Source of the DNA: Duganella sp. BJB480
GTDB taxonomy: Bacteria > Pseudomonadota > Gammaproteobacteria > Burkholderiales > Burkholderiaceae_D
Direction: 5' to 3'
Assembly: GCA_003416985.1 (NCBI GenBank)
Contig: QVIN01000009.1
Coordinates: 1 to 64,000 of the forward strand
DNA: 64,000 bases
The notes under the pieces are model-generated. The model was not told the DNA's origin. It saw only the letters and a program-made list of their open reading frames with translations, and did not search any database. Below, one piece after another: positions 58,924 to 64,000 of this stretch. The position numbers and the translations under genes are program-made. Numbering within the stretch: position 1 is the stretch's first letter; every line of letters begins with the position of its first letter.

Positions 58924-59313
58924 TTAAGGCTTAACGATCCACATCAGGTTCGAGCTGGTTCGGGTGTTGGTTGGCGTGAAGTGAACGGTCTTGGTGGCTG
59001 CGCCACCGCAGGCGCCGGAGAAAACCGAAGCCGTGTACGAACGATTCAACACCACAGGGCCCAAATTCTTGGCCTTGCCGGCGGTCAGGTCTTGCTGGCC
59101 GTTGACGTAAAAGCGCACGCAACCTTTGGTGGCGTTCAGGCCGACGATCGAAGCGGAGCTCGACGCGGCGGCCGCCGCACCGGACGAGCCGCTGGTGGCA
59201 GTACCCGATACGACCTGGCCAGATTGAGCGCTGGCGACACCGGAGATCAGCGCCCCCATAGCCATGACGGTAAACAAAAATACGCGCTTGCCAGTAAATT
59301 TACGATTGTTCAT
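58924..59313 (-). CDS. Small secreted two-cysteine protein, paralogue 2 (exporter-linked)
   Basis: 129 residues. Signal peptide (VFLFTVMAMGALISGVASAQ), a Ser/Gly/Ala-rich linker of about 30 residues, then the conserved domain: ATKGCVRFYVNGQQDL, NLGPVVLNRSYTASVFSGACGGAATKTVHFTPTN, ending LMWIVKP. Two cysteines only (GCVRF and GACGG), likely a disulfide. It is the first gene of a run with TolC, MacA-, ATPase- and MacB-type genes, 4 bp before TolC. Export of this protein by that pump is a plausible inference: MacAB-TolC exports the small disulfide enterotoxin STII in E. coli. Its 5' leader is duplicated before the gene at 63347. Confidence 0.85.
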   Translation of the reverse strand: MNNRKFTGKRVFLFTVMAMGALISGVASAQSGQVVSGTATSGSSGAAAAASSSASIVGLNATKGCVRFYVNGQQDLTAGKAKNLGPVVLNRSYTASVFSGACGGAATKTVHFTPTNTRTSSNLMWIVKP

Positions 59314-59475
59314 TTTGATACTCCTGATAAGTGATCTGATTCAATAGTGGTCGTTGACCGCCGGCTGCCATTCTCAGGCTTGCCAAACACATCTGTTTCA
59401 ATCGGCGGCGTTTGAATCATAGGTTGACCAGGGCGCTCACTTATCCGGCAAAACGAAGTACTCCACGTCCACGCG
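59314..59475 (-). repeat. Duplicated leader/promoter region, copy 1
   Basis: Homologous to 63725-63870. The first 30-odd bases before the start codon are nearly identical (GATACTCCTGATAAGTGATC), and blocks around 59390-59425 (CTGTTTCAA, ATCATA) and 59450-59472 (AACGAAGTAC, CGCGAAG) are kept in order. Probably promoter plus 5' UTR duplicated with the gene. Confidence 0.75.
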
Positions 59476-59510
59476 AAGAAAATTTTCGCGGTGGTCACGG
59501 CCGCAGGCGC

Positions 59511-61229
59511 CTACCAGCGCATGATGGCGCGCACCTGCGGCAGCAGGTCCTTGGCGATGCTGACGGTTTGTTCTTTGGTAGGGTGGCCGTCGGTGGCGTC
59601 GCCCGGATAGGCCCGCGACGCGATGTAGTGCACCCGCGGGTCGCCGGCGCGGCGCACCGTCTCGTTGAGGTAGTCCACCAGCGCCGCCTTCTTTGCCCCG
59701 GTTTGCAGGCCGCCTTCGGTCAGTACGATCTGCGCTTGCGGATGGTCCCGCAACAGTATTTTCACCAGTCGCACGTAGGCCTGCACATACGGCTCGCGCT
59801 CAGGCATGCCGGGATTGGCGTCGTTGTTGCCGATGGCGCTGAGGATCAGGTCCGGCCGGTAGCCGCGCTGGTCCCACGGCACGGGATGCGCCTTGTCAGC
59901 GATCGCCAGTTGGTAGTAGTCCGCCAGATTCAGTTCGTCGGTCCTGTTGTCCCAGGTGCGCAGCAAACCGTGGCCGCCGTAGCAGACCAGTTGCACTTGC
60001 GCGTGCAGCGCATCGGCCATCAGCATGCCGTAGGACGCGCGGGCGTTCCACCATGACGGCTCCTTCTTCGCGCCCGGAATTCGGTCGATGGCTTCGCCGC
60101 AGGTGACGGAGTCGCCCAGCATCAGCAGCTTGCGCTCAGGGAGCGCGGGCGCCGGCAGCCACTGGCCGTCCGTATCGAAGCTCAGCAGCGCGGCCGTGCC
60201 ATGCCAGGTTTCGGAACGGTTGATGATTTCCACCTCGTGTCTGCCGGCGCTGGCGCCCTCCACCAGCGCCAACGTCCACCGGCCGGACGATAGCCTGACC
60301 TTGCGCGCTTCGCCATGATCGACGATCACGTCCAGATAGCTGTTGCCGCCGCTCGCTTCCGCCTCGACGTCCAGGCGCATTCCCTGGAAAGCCAGGTAAA
60401 AACTCACACCCGGATAGCCGAAACGCACCGCGCCATCTTCGCGTACTTCGGCGCGGCCCATGCGCGCGATGCGCGGATCGGCCGCCGCGATCGGCGCCGC
60501 GCCCATCAAATTGCCTATGTCCGGCAGCATCGCATCGGACCAGATCTGATAGCCCTTGGCGGTCGGATGCAGGAAGTCCGCCATCACCTCGGGCGACATG
60601 TCGCCATCGGCCTGCAGGAAGCGTGCGCCGTAGTCGTGGAAGAAGACGTGACGGCCGTCGTCCAGCTTCGCGATCATGCGGTTCAACTCAGTCACCCGCG
60701 CGCGATTCGGGCTTTGCGCCGATTGATCGTAGGGCAGCACGGCGTTCAGCAGTACGCGGGCGGCGGGATATAGCGCGCGCAGCTTCGCCAACACCGCCCG
60801 CACACCGTCGAACACCCCGGACGGCGTGGCGCTGCAATGGAAGAAGTTATTCACGCCTATCGTCAGCACAACCACCTTGGGATGCAGCTTGTCCGCGTGG
60901 CCGTTCTCCAACCGCCACAGCACGTTGCCGGTGTAGTCGCCGCCGATGCCGAAGTTGGCTGGACGCCAGGCGCCGAAGGACTGGTCCCAGATCGCCTTGT
61001 TCCAGCCCGCGGTGATCGAGTCGCCGACGAACAGCAAGTCCACGCCGCCAGCATCGGCTATCGCGGTCTGGTCGCGGAATATCTGTTGCCAGCGCTGCGC
61101 CGTCATCCATGAGTAGTCCACCTTGCGCGGCGCGGGCGTGGTGCCGCACGTGCCGCCGTCGTCGCTAGCTTGAGCGCAGGAGCTTGCCAACACCGCCATC
61201 GCCAGCCCCGCGATCAGCTTGCGGCTCAT
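59511..61229 (-). CDS. Tandem SGNH esterase: GDSL acylhydrolase fused to CE2-like carbohydrate esterase
   Basis: 572 residues with a signal peptide (LIAGLAMAVLASSCAQA; LASSC resembles a lipobox). First SGNH domain (about 40-235): DLLFVGDSITAGW (Ser), NFGIGGDYTGNVLWRL (Gly), LTIGVNNFF (Asn) and DFLHPTAKGY (Asp-x-x-His). A jelly-roll linker domain (about 250-355, YPGVSFYLAFQGMRLDVEAEASG) is typical of CE2. The second SGNH domain (about 360-572) has LLMLGDSVTCGEAID, CYGGHGLLRTW, LSAIGNNDAN and DGHPTKEQ. Both catalytic sets look complete. Likely deacetylates plant hemicellulose. It overlaps the GH27 stop by 4 bp (ATGA). Confidence 0.88.
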   Translation of the reverse strand: MSRKLIAGLAMAVLASSCAQASDDGGTCGTTPAPRKVDYSWMTAQRWQQIFRDQTAIADAGGVDLLFVGDSITAGWNKAIWDQSFGAWRPANFGIGGDYTGNVLWRLENGHADKLHPKVVVLTIGVNNFFHCSATPSGVFDGVRAVLAKLRALYPAARVLLNAVLPYDQSAQSPNRARVTELNRMIAKLDDGRHVFFHDYGARFLQADGDMSPEVMADFLHPTAKGYQIWSDAMLPDIGNLMGAAPIAAADPRIARMGRAEVREDGAVRFGYPGVSFYLAFQGMRLDVEAEASGGNSYLDVIVDHGEARKVRLSSGRWTLALVEGASAGRHEVEIINRSETWHGTAALLSFDTDGQWLPAPALPERKLLMLGDSVTCGEAIDRIPGAKKEPSWWNARASYGMLMADALHAQVQLVCYGGHGLLRTWDNRTDELNLADYYQLAIADKAHPVPWDQRGYRPDLILSAIGNNDANPGMPEREPYVQAYVRLVKILLRDHPQAQIVLTEGGLQTGAKKAALVDYLNETVRRAGDPRVHYIASRAYPGDATDGHPTKEQTVSIAKDLLPQVRAIMRW

Positions 61230-62239
61230 GCTCCGCCCCGCATTTTCAGGCGCAACAACAGCACGCTATGCGGCGCCAGCTTGCCGTCGAGTTTATTGCC
61301 GGTGTCGCCGGACTTGCCGCTCCAGACGTCGGTCCAGCCATAGACGGCCTTGTTGAAGTCTGCTTCGCGCTTGCTCAAGTCGTCGCTGATGTGGTGCCGC
61401 TTCCAGTCGTAGCTGAGCGTGACCGCCTGCTCGCCGCGATTGAGCACCATCAGCGCCCAATCGCCGTCCGCCAGCGGCCTGGCCCAGTATTCCAGCCGTC
61501 CGCCGTCCATGAACTTCAAGGCCGGCATGCCCAGCCTGTCCTGGCTGATCGCTATCATCTCCTTGTTGGTCAGGATGCGGCGCTTCGCTTCCGGCATGCT
61601 GCGCAAATCGTTCCCCAGGATCAGCGGCGACGCCAGCATGGCCCAGATCGCGAAGTGCGCGCGGTCCTCGTCCTCGCTCATGCCGTTGCCCACTTCGAGC
61701 ATGTCCATATCGTTCCAGTGTCCCGGACCGGCGAACTTGCGCAGGCCGGTCTGCTTGTCGAGAATCCGCAGCACGCCGAACTGCGACCACGAGCCGTGAT
61801 TGAACTCGCAATCCCAGCAAGGATAGATATCGCCGGTGGTGCGCCAAGAATGGCCGACGTCGGCCGCCCAATCCCACGGTTTGCTTTCGCCCCATTCGCA
61901 CATGCTGAACAACATCGGCCGGCCGGCGCTGCGGATCGCATCGCGCATGGTGGCATAGGCGCCGACGGCGTTCAGTCCCTTGCTGTCGCACCAATCGTAC
62001 TTGACGTAGTCTATGCCCCAGGAGGCGTAGGTGATCGCATCCTGGTATTCATGTCCGCGGCTGCCCGGATGGCCGCCGCAGGTGGTGGCGCCGACGTCGG
62101 AATAGATGCCCAGCTTGAGTCCCTTGCCGTGCACATAGTCCGCCAACGCCTTGATCCCCGAGGGGAAGCGTTCCGCGTTCGGACGAATCACGCCGTCCTT
62201 GTCGCGCGTGCCGTGCCAGCAATCGTCGATGTTGACATA
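61226..62239 (-). pseudogene. GH27 alpha-galactosidase, 5'-truncated
   Basis: About 338 codons of GH27 remain. The frame reads back to YVNIDDCWHGTRDKDG at 62239 and then turns into unrelated sequence. Present: the nucleophile Asp in GIDYVKYDWCD, the acid/base region GHWNDMDMLEVGNG and the C-terminal beta domain ending LLLRLKMRGG. Missing: the signal peptide and the first 50-70 residues, including the MGWNSWN strand of the barrel. A GTG at 62191 is the first start-like codon but would give a broken barrel. Co-directional and coupled with the SGNH esterase. The break coincides with the truncation of the GH10 gene on the other strand. Confidence 0.82.
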
Positions 62240-62814
62240 CCGATCTCGCCTTTCATCTGGCGCGTGAATATGCGCCTGGAGCGCAGCTGGTCTATAACGA
62301 CTACATGGCGCCGCGCGCCGGCGACGCCGCGCATCGGGCCGGCGTGCTCAAATTGCTGGAGAGCCTGAAGGCGCGCGGCACGCCGATCAATGCATTGGGA
62401 TTGCAAAGCCATATCAGCGCGGCCGACGCGATGGCGGGCCCCGGCGGCGGCAAGCAGGCCGAGCTTGCTTGGCGCGGTTTTCTCGACGAGGTCACCGGCA
62501 TGGGCTACGAACTGTTGATCACCGAGTTCGACGTCAACGACCGCGACCTGCCCGCCGACTGTGCTATGCGCGACGCCGGTGCGGCCGCCCTGGCGCGCGA
62601 CTATCTCGATGTCACGCTCAGCTATCGCTGCTGCCGCGACATGCTGCTATGGGGCATGGCCGATCATGTCAGCTGGCTGCGGGAATGGAAGGCTGCCCAG
62701 CGCGCGGATGGCTTGCCGCAGCGCTCCACGCCGTTTGACGGCCGCTTGCAGGACAAACCGATGCGCCACGCCATTGTTGCGGCCTTGAACGGAATGCCAG
62801 ACCGAGCGAACTGA
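62240..62814 (+). pseudogene. GH10 endo-1,4-beta-xylanase, 5'-truncated
   Basis: About 190 codons of the C-terminal half of GH10 remain, reading from DLAFHLAREYAPGAQLVYNDY at 62242. The nucleophile Glu is present (LLITEFDVNDRDLP), as are GLQSHI and MLLWGMADHVSWL. Missing: signal peptide, the first half of the barrel and the acid/base Glu of the WDVVNE motif. An in-frame stop lies at about 62233, just before the homology begins. ATG 62305 could in principle start a fragment, which would be inactive. Joined head to head with the truncated GH27 gene. Confidence 0.85.
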
Positions 62815-62823
62815 GTAACAGGA

Positions 62824-62851
62824 CCGCCGCACCGGCCAAAGGTGCTGGCGG
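62824..62851. terminator. Hairpin between GH10 fragment and small secreted protein gene
   Basis: CCGCC/GGCGG and GCACC/GGTGC arms with a one-base bulge and a 7-nt loop, placed between two convergent stop codons. Probable bidirectional terminator, without a strong T-tract. Confidence 0.5.
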
Positions 62852-62861
62852 CAGTGTTCAG

Positions 62862-63251
62862 TTAGCGGTTAACGACCCACACGAGGTGCACATTGGTGGG
62901 CGTGAAGGAAACGGTCTTCAGCGCAGCGCCGCTGCAGGCGCCGGCGAAAACAGACGCCGCATAGGTATTATTCAAACGTACGGCCCCTAAGCTCTTGGCT
63001 TTACCGCTGGCCAAATCTTGTTGGCCATTGATATAAAAACGCACGCATCCCTTGGTGTTGTTCAGCGCGGTCATGGTCGCGGTTGGCGCGGCTGCTGCTG
63101 TACCCACGCCAGAGGCCGCGGTGGCCTGTCCACCCGAACTACCAGTACCGAGAGCCTGCGCCCCCGAATTGCCAGCTCCGAGGACCAGTGCTCCTATAGC
63201 CGTCATCGCAAGCAAAAATGTTTTCTTGCTGAGAGTTTTTCCATTGTTCAT
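62862..63251 (-). CDS. Small secreted two-cysteine protein, paralogue 3
   Basis: 129 residues. Signal peptide (TFLLAMTAIGALVLGAGNSGAQA), a Gly/Ser/Ala linker, then NTKGCVRFYINGQQDLASGKAKSLGAVRLNNTYAASVFAGACSGAALKTVSFTPTN and the end LVWVVNR. Nearly collinear with the protein at 58924 over the final 70 residues, while the linker is different. The two cysteines and the terminal W-V-N are conserved. The ribosome site AAGG is enclosed by a 6-bp inverted repeat (63253-63268). Stand-alone gene; no exporter next to it. Confidence 0.85.
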   Translation of the reverse strand: MNNGKTLSKKTFLLAMTAIGALVLGAGNSGAQALGTGSSGGQATAASGVGTAAAAPTATMTALNNTKGCVRFYINGQQDLASGKAKSLGAVRLNNTYAASVFAGACSGAALKTVSFTPTNVHLVWVVNR

Positions 63252-63252
63252 A

Positions 63253-63268
63253 TTGATACCTTTATCAA
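63253..63268 (-). promoter_or_regulatory. Small inverted repeat enclosing the ribosome-binding site
   Basis: On the minus strand TTGATA AAGG TATCAA, one base before the ATG of the small secreted protein. It could occlude the ribosome site, though with a 4-nt loop and AT-rich stem it is weak. Confidence 0.3.
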
Positions 63269-63346
63269 GTCGACGTTCTTAAGACAAATTGCCCGTTATG
63301 GCCTGCATGCCTATGGCATTCGACCGGTGCGGGCGCTTGGGACGGA

Positions 63347-63724
63347 TCAGTTATTGACAGACCAATAGAGGTCGACCGTAGTCGACGAGCGTGCGATGGT
63401 GCGGCTGTCCGTGGCACTCGGCTTGAACGAAACGGTCTTGATGGCCTTGCCGCCGCACGCACCTGCGAAGACGGAAGCCTGAAGCAGCTTACCATTGTCC
63501 TGGACCGTGCCCAATTTGAAGCCGTGGTGGGCAGGAACGTCGTGCTGGCCATTGACATAAAAGCGCACACAGCCATTGGTGAGGTTCGAGCCGACCAGAT
63601 GGTACGACGGAGCGGACGTGATGATCGCAGATTCCAGTGCGCCGGCGGAGCCGGAGGTCAGCGCACCCATCGCTGCGACGGTAAAGAAAAACGCGCTCTT
63701 GCCAATAATTTTACGGCTATTCAT
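63347..63724 (-). CDS. Small secreted two-cysteine protein, paralogue 4
   Basis: 125 residues. Signal peptide (AFFFTVAAMGALTSGSAGA), a short linker, then LTNGCVRFYVNGQHDV, LLQASVFAGACGGKAIKTVSFKPSA and a longer C-terminal segment ending VDLYWSVNN. Relative to the other copies it has HHGFKLGTVQDNGK in place of the K-x-LG-x-V-x-LN block and an insertion before the terminal Trp. Its leader (63725-63870) is a duplicate of the leader of the exporter-linked gene at 58924. Confidence 0.85.
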   Translation of the reverse strand: MNSRKIIGKSAFFFTVAAMGALTSGSAGALESAIITSAPSYHLVGSNLTNGCVRFYVNGQHDVPAHHGFKLGTVQDNGKLLQASVFAGACGGKAIKTVSFKPSATDSRTIARSSTTVDLYWSVNN

Positions 63725-63870
63725 TTTGATACTCCTGATAAGTGATCTGATTAAATAACGATTGCTAGCCGCCGGCGGCCGCTCCAGACAACTGTTTCAA
63801 CCGACGACATTTGGATCATAGATTGCCCTCGCCGGCCGCCAGGCGGGCCAAACGAAGTACACCGCTCCCG
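63725..63870 (-). repeat. Duplicated leader/promoter region, copy 2
   Basis: Counterpart of 59314-59475, with the same GATACTCCTGATAAGTGATC block before the start codon, then CTGTTTCAA, ATCATA and AACGAAGTAC blocks in the same order. The remaining bases to 64000 show no gene I can support. Confidence 0.75.
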
Positions 63871-64000
63871 CGCGAAGCAAGCCTGCAGCCGCCCTCGCGC
63901 TTCCGGCTGGCAGCCCATCAGTGATGCTGCGCCGCTCACCGCAACGGCGAGCGATATCTGTTTTCGGCGGCAGGCAGCGTTGTTCGTTTTGTCGATCAAG

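Noticed and set aside
63751..63999. 82-codon minus-strand frame at the window end
   Set aside because: It runs through the duplicated leader region and has no ribosome site or recognisable motif.

Overview
The window is high-GC, densely coded Gram-negative DNA with no rRNA, tRNA, CRISPR array or intact insertion sequence that I could find. Its gene content fits a betaproteobacterium of the Burkholderiales, most likely Oxalobacteraceae (Massilia/Duganella-like): an OmpC-type Burkholderiales porin, TonB-dependent receptor, propeller-type sensors, stand-alone Cache proteins, DUF1302/DUF1329 genes and plant-polymer hydrolases. The genus is inference.

Layout. 1-12.7 kb is a signalling block: the end of a hybrid kinase with an HPt domain, a beta-propeller/GGDEF protein, a NarL-type response regulator, two more sensor kinases, and a TonB-dependent receptor in the same run. 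Four near-identical palindromes (consensus TARGGATWTYCYTA) lie upstream of genes here and of one Cache gene at 28.5 kb. 12.7-21 kb holds a Crp/Fnr regulator and Cache protein, an enoyl-CoA hydratase, panB, an EamA transporter with a divergent AraC regulator, and an NhaR-like regulator opposite an HPF-like/TerC/TerB-like set. 21-29 kb is a DUF1302-DUF1329-Ycf48-like-RND-Cache operon followed by a second Cache gene. 29-35 kb is a glutaryl-CoA module: GntR and LysR regulators, gcdH, a class III CoA-transferase, etfB and etfA.

36-44.2 kb is a divergent catabolic cluster around a 22-bp palindrome. On the minus strand are an FAH-type hydrolase, a VOC dioxygenase-like protein, an aldehyde dehydrogenase, an MhpA-like monooxygenase and a PaaI-type thioesterase. 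On the plus strand are an AA_synth protein, a zinc alcohol dehydrogenase, a cupin and a RutE-like reductase. 44.9-54 kb is a second catabolic run built on D-glutamate cyclase, an MFS transporter and 5-oxoprolinase, followed by a porin, an NTF2-like protein and a Cache protein, with a divergent LysR gene.

54-64 kb is the most novel part. A MacAB/TolC-type exporter is encoded directly downstream of a small secreted two-cysteine protein. Three further paralogues of that protein occur at 44.5, 63.0 and 63.5 kb. Between them lies a plant-cell-wall locus (double SGNH esterase, GH27 alpha-galactosidase, GH10 xylanase) in which both glycosidases are 5'-truncated and fused head to head at about 62,240, as a single deletion would leave them.
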